43,691 bases of DNA from Crocinitomicaceae bacterium (GCA_029252405.1 JAQXBM010000013.1:1-43691), one strand, 5' to 3'; positions 15,028 through 24,850 are shown, counted from the stretch's first letter. The notes: generated from the letters alone by a model not told the origin. A program made the numbers and translations.

Positions 15028-15951
15028 TTAGAACTGCATGTGTCGTTCTTTCTTCTCTTCGTAAATATCGTCGAGTGACACCAAAATACCTGTTTCTTCA
15101 ACTCCACCGAACTCCTCATTTATAGCAGTACCAAAGGTTTTCATCGTCGGTGAAAGGTTCATGTAAATGTTCACCAAAGGCGGGATGAATTCGCCACGTT
15201 CGCGAACGAAACTATTCAATACTTTAAATCCTTCTTTGAAGTCCAACCCTGCCAAGAGTTTGTCGAATTCCTCAGCGTTGTAATTTTGAACAAGAGGCGA
15301 GTGTGGCTTCATAAGGTCTTCTTTATCCGGAAAGAAGTGATGCATGAAGTGAAGCAGAAAATCGCGCCCTTCGGTGTTGTAATTGTCGTACATCGTCACT
15401 TTTCCGAAGAAATATTTGATTTCAGGATGGTGATGGACAATTGCACCGAGTCCATCCCAAATATTATCCAAAGCGAACAGTCCTTTACGCGGATTCACTG
15501 ATGGCTGGAAGTTTGGTTGTACCCAACTGCGCCCTAACTCAATGGTATTTGGAAGATAATCGTCGATAAAACGTTCTGAAAACTTGAAATAATGACTGGT
15601 TGAGAGCGGAATTTTCTCAGAACCTGTTCCCAATACCTTATCGCACAAAATGTAACGGTAACCACCAATGATTTCTTCATCCTCAGGCGACCAAACGATC
15701 AGTTGATCATAGCACAAGTCTGAAGTGTCAAAATCATCCAAATCAATCTCTTCACCCGTTCCACCGCCAGCATTTCTGAAGGTCACTTCACGAAGTCTAC
15801 CAATTTCTTTCAAGACATTAGGGGCATTGTGAACATTCACAGAATAGATGTCATTGCCACCTTTTCGCGTGCTACGTAAAAAACGTTCCGAATTCAATTC
15901 GCGTTTTAAAACAGCTTTGTCAATAGGGTCAATTATCGGTTTCATTTCCAT
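15028..15951 (-). CDS. glsB: Glycine-lipid N-acyltransferase (GlsB/OlsB-like GNAT)
   Basis: A 307-residue GNAT-fold acyltransferase of the hemolysin/OlsB type (PF13444-like), cytoplasmic face. Landmarks are IGRLREVTFRNAGGGTGEEIDLDDFD (outlined, residues 48-73), YDQLIVW, IIGGYRYILCD, ELGRSWVQPNFQP and ALDNIWDGLGAIV. In Bacteroides thetaiotaomicron GlsB adds a 3-hydroxy acyl chain to the glycine amino group and GlsA esterifies it, making N-acyloxyacyl glycine lipids. Here the adjacent upstream gene is a PlsC-type acyltransferase, matching a split glsB/glsA pair; flavobacteria such as F. johnsoniae have a fused enzyme. Ornithine-lipid OlsB is the alternative. MEMKP or MKP may be the start. Confidence 0.75.
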   Translation of the reverse strand: MEMKPIIDPIDKAVLKRELNSERFLRSTRKGGNDIYSVNVHNAPNVLKEIGRLREVTFRNAGGGTGEEIDLDDFDTSDLCYDQLIVWSPEDEEIIGGYRYILCDKVLGTGSEKIPLSTSHYFKFSERFIDDYLPNTIELGRSWVQPNFQPSVNPRKGLFALDNIWDGLGAIVHHHPEIKYFFGKVTMYDNYNTEGRDFLLHFMHHFFPDKEDLMKPHSPLVQNYNAEEFDKLLAGLDFKEGFKVLNSFVRERGEFIPPLVNIYMNLSPTMKTFGTAINEEFGGVEETGILVSLDDIYEEKKERHMQF

Positions 15952-16012
15952 TTATTTCTGTTCGACTGAAATCTTCATGAATTAGTTATTCATTACTCTA
16001 AGGTAAACATTC

Positions 16013-16837
16013 TCATTTAGCCAAATCGTAAACCATACCACGAATTTCTTGCGCAATCTCCAGTTCCGACTTACTCTCATTATTTAAAATTGTTGGATCA
16101 ATTGGATCACCAACAATGAATTTAATGTGTCTTCCAGATTGTTTAAACATCTCATTTGAAAGATAAAGCATCTCAATATTGGCTTTAATGCCTAGTTTTC
16201 TTCGGAAATTTGACAATCTGTAGAAAAAGTCGGAGAGATGACCTTCAATGTGAATAGGAATCACTTTTCGATCGAACTTTCTTGAATTTGTAACGAAGGT
16301 TTTCTTCCATTCCAGGTCCTCGATAACACCGTTTACTTTTCTGCTGACCAATCCAGCTGGAAAAATGCACACGCAATCATCCGATTCAAAGAGGTTATAG
16401 ATGCGCTCGCGCAAATCAGATTTCTGTTTTTTGTTTCCAATTTTATTAACGCCTACGAACATTCCATTCATATTCGTCAAGGCCATAAGAATGTCATTTA
16501 CAATAAACTTGAGGTCTTTTCTGCGCTCTTCCAAGGCTGTGATCAATATCATGGCATCCATACCTCCAAGCGGATGGTTCATGACCAATACAATTCGCTC
16601 GTCTTTGGGTATTTTTTCAAGACCTTCGACTTCGATTGTGAGGTTCATGTAGTCTACTACGGCCTGACAAAATTCATGATCCTTTTTATCCTTATGTAAC
16701 TCAAGGAAATCATTCATTTCCTCTTGGTGCATCATGTTCTTGAGATAGCTTAGAACGGGACGAGGCATCCATTTCAAAACCGCTGGATTTTTTTCAGCAA
16801 TTACCTTCTCAACATCAATAAATCTTCGTTTTTCCAT
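16013..16837 (-). CDS. glsA: PlsC-type O-acyltransferase (GlsA-like)
   Basis: A 274-residue membrane-associated acyltransferase of the lysophosphatidate acyltransferase superfamily. The catalytic HxxxxD-type motif is MNHPLGGMDAM (about 105-115), followed by NMNGMFVGVN and the glycine/proline block CIFPAGLVSRK, which correspond to acyltransferase motifs II-III. A basic C-terminal half (NFRRKLGIKA) and the end IKFIVGDPIDP fit the OlsA/GlsA branch. It is upstream of, and 61 bp from, the GNAT gene on the same strand, so it is predicted to O-acylate the N-hydroxyacyl glycine made by that enzyme. General LPA acyltransferase activity cannot be excluded. Confidence 0.75.
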   Translation of the reverse strand: MEKRRFIDVEKVIAEKNPAVLKWMPRPVLSYLKNMMHQEEMNDFLELHKDKKDHEFCQAVVDYMNLTIEVEGLEKIPKDERIVLVMNHPLGGMDAMILITALEERRKDLKFIVNDILMALTNMNGMFVGVNKIGNKKQKSDLRERIYNLFESDDCVCIFPAGLVSRKVNGVIEDLEWKKTFVTNSRKFDRKVIPIHIEGHLSDFFYRLSNFRRKLGIKANIEMLYLSNEMFKQSGRHIKFIVGDPIDPTILNNESKSELEIAQEIRGMVYDLAK

Positions 16838-16933
16838 TTCTCAAATACGAAATTAGTCTTAATTCTTCCAGCCGAATCATTCGACCAATGAATTTATTCA
16901 CATTGAACATTTAAAAGTTCATAATATTCATCG

Positions 16934-16961
16934 ATTGCTTCAACTCATTATTGTAGATTTG
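16934..16961 (+). promoter_or_regulatory. Promoter for the aminotransferase gene cluster
   Basis: TAGATTTG (16954-16961) matches the TAnnTTTG -7 box; ATTG (16934-16937) lies 16 bases upstream, slightly short for a -33 element. It is 27 bp before the aminotransferase ATG and could drive the long co-directional run that follows. Confidence 0.5.
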
Positions 16962-16988
16962 TAATTCCATAATTAGCAGTAAAACGTT

Positions 16989-18182
16989 ATGATCGAATTA
17001 TCCGATAGAATCAATGCGATGGAGGAATCCGCAACCATTGCCATGTCTCGAAAAAGTAGAGAGTTAAAAGCGGAAGGAAAGGATGTTATTGCGTTAAGTT
17101 TGGGTGAGCCAGACTTCCATACACCAGATTTTATCAAAGAGGCTGCGACCCAAGCGATGAATGACAATTTCACGTATTATACACCAGTTCCTGGGTATTT
17201 AGATTTACGTCAGTCCATTTCAAAGAAATTTAAGCGAGATAACAATTTGGATTACAGTCCAGATGAGATCGTTGTTTCTACGGGAGCAAAGCAGTCAATC
17301 GCGAATGTCGTTTTGAGTTTGATCAACGAAGGAGACGAGGTAATTATTCCTGCTCCATATTGGGTTTCATATTTGGCTATTGTAAATGTAGCTGAGGGAA
17401 AGCCAGTAATTGTTAATGCGGGAATTGAAAATGATTTCAAGGTGTCAGCTAAGCAATTGGAAGATGCGATTACGCCTAAAACCAAGTTGATTATCTTCTC
17501 GACTCCATGTAATCCAACCGGTTCAGTTTACAGCAAAGAAGAATTAGCTGATATTGCTGAAGTATTGAAGCGTCACCCGAATGTTGTGATTATTGCTGAT
17601 GAGATATACGAACACATCAACTTTACGTCAAAACACGAAAGTCTAGCGCAGTTCTCCGAAATCAAAAATCAAGTGGTTACGGTGAATGGTGTTTCGAAGG
17701 CATGGGCGATGACAGGTTGGCGATTGGGATACATCGGAGCCAGCGAGAAAATTGCGAAAGCATGTACGAAGATGCAAGGTCAATTTACTTCTGGAACATC
17801 ATCGATTTCTCAGAAAGCGGCTATTGCTGCAATGGAAGCTGATCCAGCGATTTTAAAAGACATGATCTCAGCATTTGAAGGACGAAGAAAATTAGTCCTC
17901 AACGCGCTGAATGATATAGAAGGAGTTAAGACAAATATTCCAGAAGGGGCGTTTTATGTCTTCCCAGACGTTTCGTACTTTTACGGGAAGTCCTTCAACG
18001 GAAGAACGATACAGGATGGCAACGATTTAGCCATGTATTTGTTAGATGAAGCGCTAGTTGCTTTGGTTACAGGTGAAGCATTTGGCGATCGAAATTGCAT
18101 TCGAATTTCTTACGCAACCTCAGAAGAGGTTTTGACGAAAGCGATGAATCGTATCCGTGAGGCCTTAGAAAAATTGAGTTAA
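16989..18182 (+). CDS. Class I/II aminotransferase (aspartate aminotransferase type)
   Basis: PLP-dependent aminotransferase of 397 residues, fold type I, subgroup Ib like Thermus AspC; cytoplasmic. Visible landmarks are SLGEPDFHTPDF near the N-terminus, VSTGAKQSI, PAPYWVSY, STPCNPTGSVY (cofactor contact Asn), IADEIYEHI (Asp that pairs with the pyridine N) and the Schiff-base lysine in NGVSKAWAMTGWRLGY, with the arginine-containing substrate motif NCIRISYA at the end. It probably converts aspartate and 2-oxoglutarate to oxaloacetate and glutamate, but the exact amino donor cannot be read from sequence. Its TAA shares one base with the ATG of the kinase gene (TAATG), so the two are translationally coupled. 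Confidence 0.93.
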   Translation: MIELSDRINAMEESATIAMSRKSRELKAEGKDVIALSLGEPDFHTPDFIKEAATQAMNDNFTYYTPVPGYLDLRQSISKKFKRDNNLDYSPDEIVVSTGAKQSIANVVLSLINEGDEVIIPAPYWVSYLAIVNVAEGKPVIVNAGIENDFKVSAKQLEDAITPKTKLIIFSTPCNPTGSVYSKEELADIAEVLKRHPNVVIIADEIYEHINFTSKHESLAQFSEIKNQVVTVNGVSKAWAMTGWRLGYIGASEKIAKACTKMQGQFTSGTSSISQKAAIAAMEADPAILKDMISAFEGRRKLVLNALNDIEGVKTNIPEGAFYVFPDVSYFYGKSFNGRTIQDGNDLAMYLLDEALVALVTGEAFGDRNCIRISYATSEEVLTKAMNRIREALEKLS

Positions 18183-19177
18183 TGAATGTTGATGTAAACG
18201 CATTATTTAATCAGTTCGCTCAACAACGAATACTTGTCGTTGGAGATGTTATGATTGACGCGTATTTGCGCGGAAGCGTTACGCGCATCAGTCCTGAAGC
18301 ACCGGTTCCAATTGTTAACCTTGAAAAAACAGAGGATCGTTTGGGCGGAGCTGCAAACGTGGCATTAAATCTTGCTTCGCTTGGAGCGGAACCCATTTTG
18401 TGCGCAATTGTTGGAGATGATCGCGGAGGAAGAACCTTTTCTGAAATCTTGGATTACCGGGGACTTTCCAGAGATGGAATCGTGAAGAGTGCGGATCGCA
18501 TGACAACGATCAAAACGCGCGTAATTGGTAATAACCAGCACTTGTTGAGGATTGATGAGGAAGTGTTGACGGACATTTCCAGCCAGGAAGAGCAGGATTT
18601 CATTCACCGTATTAAGCAATTGATCGACACGAAAATTGATGCGATCATCTTGGAAGATTACAACAAAGGCTTGCTTACGCCGAATGTGATTGATTCCATT
18701 GTGAAAATGGCAAATGCTCGAAAGATTCCTGTGACTGTTGATCCGAAAAAAGACAACTTCTTCGAATACAAAAACGTGACATTGTTCAAGCCCAATATGA
18801 AAGAATTAAAAGAGGGGGTTGGCGTGAAATCAATGGATGTCACAAAAAGAGAACAATTCGAAGCTGCTGTTGATCAATTAGAATCAAAACTGAACAACGA
18901 CATTACCTTGGTGACACTTTCGGAACACGGAGTTTTCATCAAAAATGATCAAGATAAAAAATACATTCCTGCACACATTAGAAACATTGCTGATGTCAGT
19001 GGGGCAGGAGACACGGTGATTGCCGTGGCAACGCTTTGCCTCGTCGCAGGATTAGAAATTGAATACATCGCAGATATCGCCAATTTATCGGGCGGACTCG
19101 TCTGCGAAGTGAGTGGAGTAGTTCCGATTGACGCTGAATTACTGAAAGAAGAAATTGCTAAACTTCAGCACTCATGA
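18182..19177 (+). CDS. hldA: D-glycero-beta-D-manno-heptose 7-phosphate kinase-type PfkB protein
   Basis: A 331-residue PfkB-family sugar kinase matching the kinase half of HldE/RfaE (RfaE domain I), cytoplasmic. It has VGDVMIDAYLRGSVTRISPEAP (outlined; the SPEAP motif is characteristic), LGGAANVALNLASLGA, GNNQHLLRIDEE, EDYNKGLLT and the catalytic SGAGDT with its Asp near residue 277. It would phosphorylate heptose 7-phosphate at C1 for the ADP-heptose of LPS core. The nucleotidyltransferase half is missing, so a separate HldC-type protein is expected elsewhere. The next gene, trkH-like, starts inside its end (ATGA overlap). The order kinase-trkH-ubiE-porT is one I recall from flavobacterial genomes. 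Confidence 0.85.
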   Translation: MNVDVNALFNQFAQQRILVVGDVMIDAYLRGSVTRISPEAPVPIVNLEKTEDRLGGAANVALNLASLGAEPILCAIVGDDRGGRTFSEILDYRGLSRDGIVKSADRMTTIKTRVIGNNQHLLRIDEEVLTDISSQEEQDFIHRIKQLIDTKIDAIILEDYNKGLLTPNVIDSIVKMANARKIPVTVDPKKDNFFEYKNVTLFKPNMKELKEGVGVKSMDVTKREQFEAAVDQLESKLNNDITLVTLSEHGVFIKNDQDKKYIPAHIRNIADVSGAGDTVIAVATLCLVAGLEIEYIADIANLSGGLVCEVSGVVPIDAELLKEEIAKLQHS

Positions 19178-21003
19178 ACATCAAAGAGCTAAGGGAAAGA
19201 GCAAATCTTTATCTGTACGGTTCAAAATCGAGAGTATTGGGGATATTATCATTCCTGAACGTTTTGGTTTCACTGACTGCCCTTGGTGTTCTTATTTTTT
19301 ACTATGGATTCAAACTAACACCGGAAACAAAAGACTTGTGCTTCACGATTCTGGAAGTAAGTTTTGCGTTCTACATTTTGCGCTATGCTCTGAAGTTTAT
19401 TTACGACTTCAATCCGCGAGAATTTATTAGGAACAACTGGTTCGAAGGCGTCATAGTACTCTTATTATTAGTTGAAGGGATTTCGTATAATTTCTTTGAT
19501 CGAATGGTTATCGAATCCATGTTTATTTCATGGGGATTCCGCGATTTCGGGGCCTTTTCGACCATATTCGTTCAGCTGTTCATCTTCATTATTATCATCA
19601 GTAACCTATTCAAAGAGCGGAAGTTTAAGCCCTGGTTGAAGATTCATCCTGGTTGGTTGTTTACGATTTCCATTGCTTTGATGACCTTAGTTGGTGGTTT
19701 GTTGTTGATGCTTCCAGAGATGTCTAATATTGATGGAGGAATGGGCTTTACCGATTCTTTGTTCCTTTCCATGTCTTCGGTGAGTGTTACTGGCTTATCC
19801 ACTGTTGATGTTGCTGAAACATTGACGTTCAAAGGACAAATCGTTGTGTTGATTTTAATCAAGCTTGGAGGATTGAACACCATTGCTTTTGGAGCACTGA
19901 TGCTTGTTGTAGCGAAATTTGGGGTGGGAATTAAATACCACGAGGTAATCGAAGATTTCGTCAACAGAGATTCGATTTTGAAAGCGAAAACAATGCTCAT
20001 GAAGATCGTTCTATGGGCAACGACAATCGAGATTATTGGAATCATTTTACTCTTCGTTGGATTTGGTAATCAAGGGGTGTTTGCCGACACTGGGAATAGG
20101 GCGTTTCAAGCCGTTTTCCATGGGGTTTCCGGCTTCAACAATGCAGGATTATCGACATTACACGGCGGAATGATGCATCCTGATGTCATCAACAGCACCT
20201 TCGTTCACACAGTGATCATGATTCTCTTCTTCCTTGGAGGTTTTGGGATGATCTATTTGTTCGATTTATTTGAAATCAAGCGTTTGCGCGAACGGATGCG
20301 CAAGCCCTGGAAAACAATTGAATTCGGAACGAAAATCTCTTTGTATTTCACTTTAGGATTGATCGCTTTTGGAGCCATCGTCTTCATGGCTGTGGAATGG
20401 AATCGAAGTTTAGCGGGTGAAGGCACATTGCGTTCAGTTGTGGTCTCTGTTTTTGAGTCATTGACTACCAGAAATGCCGGTTTTAACGTTGTCGACACAT
20501 CAGAATTGGCCATGCCTGTCATGATCGTTTTCTTATTCCTCATGTTCGTCGGAGCCTCTTCAGGATCGGCAGGTGGGGGTATCCGAACATCGACCTTTGC
20601 CATTATGTGGGCGTCAGTAATCTCAACCATCAAAGGGAAAAAGCATACCGAATTATTCAAAAGAACAATCGCCAATGATACCGTATTGAAAGCCTACGCG
20701 ATTTTCATCTTTTTTGTAATTGGAAATATAGTTGGTCCATTTATCTTATCTATTTCCGAGGCAGATTTATTAGCATCGGGTAAATACGATTTCATGGATC
20801 TAGTTTTTGAGCACGTGTCAGCAGCAAGTACCGTTGGACTGTCAACAGGGATGACCTCAGATTTGAGTGTTACCGGGAAATTTGTGCTCATTGTGGCCAT
20901 GTTTATTGGTCGTGTTGGAACATTAACCTTAGCTTATCTAGTCGGGAAGAGAGTGATTAGTAGAAATTATAAATACCCATCGGGGCACACCATGGTGGGG
21001 TAA
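19174..21003 (+). CDS. TrkH/KtrB-type potassium uptake channel subunit
   Basis: Inner-membrane K+ translocating subunit of 609 residues. Four pore-loop filter sequences are visible in order, each with the conserved Gly: [21 protein letters not shown] and STVGLSTG, the repeat architecture of TrkH/KtrB. The N-terminal ~140 residues add several hydrophobic segments before the first pore domain, a Bacteroidota-type extension. Late in the chain [17 protein letters not shown] is the TrkH intramembrane-loop region, and [15 protein letters not shown] closes the last helix. The regulatory TrkA/KtrA partner is not in the window. It is co-transcribed with the kinase (4-bp overlap) and followed 11 bp later by the methyltransferase gene. 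Confidence 0.94.
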   Translation: MNIKELRERANLYLYGSKSRVLGILSFLNVLVSLTALGVLIFYYGFKLTPETKDLCFTILEVSFAFYILRYALKFIYDFNPREFIRNNWFEGVIVLLLLVEGISYNFFDRMVIESMFISWGFRDFGAFSTIFVQLFIFIIIISNLFKERKFKPWLKIHPGWLFTISIALMTLVGGLLLMLPEMSNIDGGMGFTDSLFLSMSSVSVTGLSTVDVAETLTFKGQIVVLILIKLGGLNTIAFGALMLVVAKFGVGIKYHEVIEDFVNRDSILKAKTMLMKIVLWATTIEIIGIILLFVGFGNQGVFADTGNRAFQAVFHGVSGFNNAGLSTLHGGMMHPDVINSTFVHTVIMILFFLGGFGMIYLFDLFEIKRLRERMRKPWKTIEFGTKISLYFTLGLIAFGAIVFMAVEWNRSLAGEGTLRSVVVSVFESLTTRNAGFNVVDTSELAMPVMIVFLFLMFVGASSGSAGGGIRTSTFAIMWASVISTIKGKKHTELFKRTIANDTVLKAYAIFIFFVIGNIVGPFILSISEADLLASGKYDFMDLVFEHVSAASTVGLSTGMTSDLSVTGKFVLIVAMFIGRVGTLTLAYLVGKRVISRNYKYPSGHTMVG

Positions 21004-21014
21004 AAAGGTTAGTT

Positions 21015-21758
21015 ATGTCAGAAGAAAGAAAAGTTGTAAAACCATACAACAACGAATCAAGCTCAAAGAAGGAGGAAGTAGCGGAAATGTTCAACAATAT
21101 TTCCAAGCGCTACGATTTCTTGAACCATTTTTTATCTCTTGGAATTGATAAGATTTGGAGAAAAAAGGCCATTAAGCAACTCCGTGATCTTCAGCCTAAG
21201 AAGATTTTGGACATCGCCACAGGAACAGGGGATTTCGCCGTTGCAGCCATGAAATTGAAGCCAACAGAAGTAATTGGAGTTGATATTTCACAGGGAATGC
21301 TCGATGTTGGGATCGAAAAAATGAAACGAAAAGGACTTGATCACGTTATTCAAATGAGAATTGGAGATTCTGAGGAACTTCCTTTCGAAGATGGGTACTT
21401 TGATGCCTTGACAGTTGGTTTCGGTGTTAGGAACTATGAGAACTTGGAAAAGGGACTCACAGATATGCTTCGCGTGCTTCGTCCAGGTGGAAAAGCGATC
21501 ATTTTGGAGTTCTCAAAACCGAAGAAGTTTCCAATGAAACACTTGTTTGGTTTTTATTCGAAGCGAATTATTCCTTTTTTTGGGAAACGAATTTCGAAGG
21601 ATGAACGAGCGTATGCTTATCTGCCGGAGTCAGTTGAGGCATTTCCTGAGGGAAAAGCATTTACAGACATTCTCGAAAAGATTGGTTATTCTAAGGTCTC
21701 CGCAAAAACTGTTTCGGGTGGAATTGCAACCATCTATGCAGGAACGAAAAAACAATAA
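21015..21758 (+). CDS. ubiE: Demethylmenaquinone/ubiquinone biosynthesis methyltransferase
   Basis: A 247-residue SAM-dependent C-methyltransferase of the UbiE/MenG family, which makes menaquinone from demethylmenaquinone (the relevant quinone in this phylum). Seen: [23 protein letters not shown], quoted here only as the family's N-terminal pattern, residues 23-45; the SAM motif [34 protein letters not shown], given in outline; and [20 protein letters not shown] (20 residues). The usual C-terminal block [11 protein letters not shown] and [12 protein letters not shown] is present. It is in line with trkH and the porT genes. The symbol menG would serve equally. Confidence 0.95.
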   Translation: MSEERKVVKPYNNESSSKKEEVAEMFNNISKRYDFLNHFLSLGIDKIWRKKAIKQLRDLQPKKILDIATGTGDFAVAAMKLKPTEVIGVDISQGMLDVGIEKMKRKGLDHVIQMRIGDSEELPFEDGYFDALTVGFGVRNYENLEKGLTDMLRVLRPGGKAIILEFSKPKKFPMKHLFGFYSKRIIPFFGKRISKDERAYAYLPESVEAFPEGKAFTDILEKIGYSKVSAKTVSGGIATIYAGTKKQ

Positions 21759-21784
21759 GAATGATTAAAATGCGCTCAGGTACT

Positions 21785-22492
21785 ATGAAAATTGTTGCGA
21801 TCGCTTTCGTGCTGATCTCCTTCGCGAGTTGGTCGCAACGAGAAAAGCCGATGAATTACCGTCGCTTTGATGAAAAGCTCCTGCATTTTGGATTTATGCT
21901 TGGTGCGAACTCAGCGGATTTTACATTGTATCAAGTGCCTCAGGCATATGAGCAGTTCGGGGTTCTTTCTGTTACGAATCAATCTCAGCCTGGAGGTCAA
22001 GTGGGAGTCGTAACGACTATGAAATTGGGTACTCCAGTTGTTCGACTTCGTTTTATTCCAACACTTTCGTTTCAAGAGCGCATCATTAATTATCAATTTA
22101 TTGATGATACATACACCGGAAGTGAATTCAATGTTGAGCGCGTCCAATCAACAAATTTGGATTTTCCTCTTATGTTCCAATTTCGAACAATTCGAGTGAA
22201 CAATTTTGCAGCGTACGCACTAGCAGGTTTTCAATATTCATTGGATTTGCAATCACAGCAAGATGCAAGTCAAACCTTCAACGATCCATTCATCAAGATC
22301 AAACGGAATGATTGGCAAGGGCAAGTTGGTGCCGGATTAGAGTTCTTTGCGACCTATTTCAAATTCGGAATGGAACTTAAGTATTCTCACGGAATAAGTG
22401 ATGTTTTCATCAATGACGGAACAGCTGTTTCCAAACCAATTGATCAAGTGTATAACCGGGTTTGGTGGTTCTCACTCATCTTTGAAGGATAA
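21785..22492 (+). CDS. porT: PorT-family outer-membrane/T9SS protein, copy 1
   Basis: A 235-residue predicted beta-barrel of the PorT family, a component needed for type IX secretion and gliding in Bacteroidota. The signal peptide ends FASWSQ. The protein has alternating polar/hydrophobic strands (HFGFMLGANSADFTLYQV, VRLRFIPTLSFQERIINYQF) and ends in NRVWWFSLIFEG, with a C-terminal aromatic pattern suited to barrel insertion. I start at 21785 because the second copy begins at the equivalent ATG and both share the sequence GTACTATGAAAATT there; an ATG at 21761 would add eight residues. A position after ubiE matches the usual flavobacterial neighbourhood. A second, similar gene follows 64 bp later. 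Confidence 0.88.
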   Translation: MKIVAIAFVLISFASWSQREKPMNYRRFDEKLLHFGFMLGANSADFTLYQVPQAYEQFGVLSVTNQSQPGGQVGVVTTMKLGTPVVRLRFIPTLSFQERIINYQFIDDTYTGSEFNVERVQSTNLDFPLMFQFRTIRVNNFAAYALAGFQYSLDLQSQQDASQTFNDPFIKIKRNDWQGQVGAGLEFFATYFKFGMELKYSHGISDVFINDGTAVSKPIDQVYNRVWWFSLIFEG

Positions 22493-22556
22493 TCTGAGTT
22501 CGCTTTTCAGGCTTCCAAGCCGAACAATAAGAAAGATTCGAGTACGTTGAAGTACT

Positions 22557-23264
22557 ATGAAAATTCTTTGCCTGTGCTTCATTTTTTTTTCATTTTTGAG
22601 TTGGTCTCAGCCAGAGAAGCCGATGAACTATCGTCGTTTTGACGAAAGGAAGTTTCATTTTGGGATGATGCTCGGCGGGAATTCTTCCGATCTTACAATT
22701 TATCAAGTACCAAACGCTTACGAGCAATTTGGAGTTCGGTCCGTTTCGAATCAATCACAACCTGGAGGACAAGTAGGACCTGTCATTACGATGAATCTAG
22801 GAACACCAATCGTTCGTTTGAGATTCATCCCAACTTTTTCATTTCAAGAGAAAATCATCAACTATCAATTCGTGGATGCTTCGTATACAGGAAGCGAATT
22901 CAATGTGGAGAGAATTCAGGCGTCCAATCTCGACTTTCCATTGATGCTCCAGTTCCGAACACTTCGACTCAACAACTTTGCAGCATATGGGATGATAGGC
23001 GCTCAATACACAATGGATCTGCAGTCTCAAGAAAATGCAAGTCAGACATTCTTCGATCCCTTCATCAAACTGAATCGACACGATTTCCAAGGACAAATAG
23101 GAGGTGGGATTGAGTTTTTTTCGCGGTATTTCAAACTCGGACTTGAGCTCAAGTACTCTCATGGAGTAACCGATGTCTTTGTGAATGATGGAACCGTGAT
23201 TGCCAATCCAATTGACCAAATCTATAACAGAGTTTGGTGGTTCTCAATCATTGTCGAAGGGTAG
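22557..23264 (+). CDS. PorT-family protein, tandem copy 2
   Basis: A 235-residue paralogue of the preceding gene, aligning end to end without gaps; by eye I count about 65 differences in 235 positions (roughly 72% identity). Differences are densest in the signal peptide and in predicted loops, while segments such as EKPMNYRRFDE, NQSQPGGQVG, YTGSEFNVER and PIDQIYNRVWWFS are kept. Both genes are intact, so this is a functional-looking tandem duplication rather than decay. One copy presumably serves the core T9SS role; the other could be specialised or provide dosage. Which is the ancestral porT cannot be told from this window. Confidence 0.85.
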   Translation: MKILCLCFIFFSFLSWSQPEKPMNYRRFDERKFHFGMMLGGNSSDLTIYQVPNAYEQFGVRSVSNQSQPGGQVGPVITMNLGTPIVRLRFIPTFSFQEKIINYQFVDASYTGSEFNVERIQASNLDFPLMLQFRTLRLNNFAAYGMIGAQYTMDLQSQENASQTFFDPFIKLNRHDFQGQIGGGIEFFSRYFKLGLELKYSHGVTDVFVNDGTVIANPIDQIYNRVWWFSIIVEG

Positions 23265-23302
23265 ACCAAGTTTGTTCCTTTTGACGTACCTTTGACGCCG
23301 AA

Positions 23303-24850
23303 ATGGATTCAATCAATTTTCAAGTTACACCAGAAGAGGCGAAAGACGAAGTGTTCTTGCGTTCGCGAATTTCAAAAGAACTTCGTATTCCAAGCGATTC
23401 ATTCAAGTATCGTTGGAAAAGAAGGTCAATAGACGCGCGCAAACGTCAGATTAAAATCAATTGTTCCTTTGAGGTGTTTCAGAATGATGAAGAAATACCA
23501 TCTCCAGCAAGTTTCTTTCCCAAGGATGTTCACGAAGGTGAATCGGTTGCCATTATTGGAGCGGGACCTGCGGGTCTCTTCGCTGGTTTACGTGCACTGG
23601 AACTAGGTTTGAAGCCAATTATTTTTGAAAGAGGAAAAGATGTTCGCTCCCGCAGACGCGATTTAGCGACGTTGAACAAAGAGGGAATTGTCAACCCTGA
23701 ATCGAACTATTGTTTCGGTGAGGGCGGAGCAGGAACCTATTCTGATGGTAAATTGTACACCCGATCCAAAAAACGCGGTGATGTAAAAAAAGCCCTCGAA
23801 TGGTTCGTGGAATTTGGTGCGACTGACGAGATTTTAGTAGATGCTCATCCGCATATTGGAACAAATAAATTGCCTCAAATCATCGTGGCAATGCGGGAGA
23901 AAATTATTGAATTTGGGGGAGAAGTTCATTTTGAATCGAAGTTGACAGATCTAATTATCAAGGATAGTCGAATTGCAGGCTTTGAAATCAACAATGAAAC
24001 AACACTTGATTTTGAGCACGTAATTCTCGCGACTGGGCATTCTGCTCGTGATATTTTCGCACTCTTACACAGAAAAGGAATTCAAATCAATGCGAAACCG
24101 TTTGCTTTGGGTGTGAGAATTGAACATCCACAGTCGCAAATCGATAAAATACAATACCACGGACGCCTCAACGACGATTTTCTTCCACCAGCATCGTACA
24201 GTTTGGTAACACAAGTTGATGGAAGAGGAGTTTACTCATTCTGCATGTGTCCAGGTGGAATTGTCGCTCCGTGCGCTACTGAACAGGAAGAAGTCGTAAC
24301 AAATGGATGGTCTCCTTCGAAACGAAACAATCCTTACTCAAATTCGGGAATTGTTGTGGCTGTTTATCCTGATGATTTTAAAGGACACGAGTCGAATCCC
24401 TTGGTCTGCTTGGATTTCCAGAAAAAGGTGGAGCGAGCATGTTGGGAAGCCGCAGGTAAAACGCAACATGTTCCAGCACAGCGAATGAAGGATTTCGTAG
24501 ATCGAAAAGTATCGAAAACGCTTCCAAAGTCGTCCTATCAACCTGGTTTGACTTCAGTAGACTTGAACACTGTCCTTCCTGCAATGATCGCGGATCGATT
24601 GAGAGTGGCATTCAAAGATTTTGGGCAAAAAATGAGAGGTTATCTCACGAATGATGCGATTTTACACGCACCAGAATCGAGAACATCTTCGCCTATTCAA
24701 ATTCCGCGTGGAAAGGACTTTCAGCACCCAGAAATTCAAGGGTTGTATCCGTGTGCGGAAGGTGCAGGATTCGCTGGAGGTATTATTTCAGCAGGAATTG
24801 ACGGAATGAAATGTGTGGATGCCTTCCATAATTTAAAAGCAGAGAAATGA
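23303..24850 (+). CDS. FAD-dependent oxidoreductase (COG2509-type)
   Basis: A 515-residue flavoprotein of the uncharacterised FAD-dependent dehydrogenase family (COG2509), probably cytoplasmic. It has an N-terminal region of about 85 residues typical of the family (RISKELRIPSDSFKYRWKRR), then the dinucleotide-binding motif VAIIGAGPAGLFAGLRALE (about 84-102), FERGKDVRSRRRD, and NYCFGEGGAGTYSDGKLYTR (20 residues), a family hallmark. Further on are ILATGHSARDIF and, near the end, PCAEGAGFAGGIISAGIDG closing the FAD site. The electron acceptor and substrate are unknown. It follows the porT copies by 38 bp and overlaps the small membrane protein gene by four bases. Confidence 0.9.
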   Translation: MDSINFQVTPEEAKDEVFLRSRISKELRIPSDSFKYRWKRRSIDARKRQIKINCSFEVFQNDEEIPSPASFFPKDVHEGESVAIIGAGPAGLFAGLRALELGLKPIIFERGKDVRSRRRDLATLNKEGIVNPESNYCFGEGGAGTYSDGKLYTRSKKRGDVKKALEWFVEFGATDEILVDAHPHIGTNKLPQIIVAMREKIIEFGGEVHFESKLTDLIIKDSRIAGFEINNETTLDFEHVILATGHSARDIFALLHRKGIQINAKPFALGVRIEHPQSQIDKIQYHGRLNDDFLPPASYSLVTQVDGRGVYSFCMCPGGIVAPCATEQEEVVTNGWSPSKRNNPYSNSGIVVAVYPDDFKGHESNPLVCLDFQKKVERACWEAAGKTQHVPAQRMKDFVDRKVSKTLPKSSYQPGLTSVDLNTVLPAMIADRLRVAFKDFGQKMRGYLTNDAILHAPESRTSSPIQIPRGKDFQHPEIQGLYPCAEGAGFAGGIISAGIDGMKCVDAFHNLKAEK

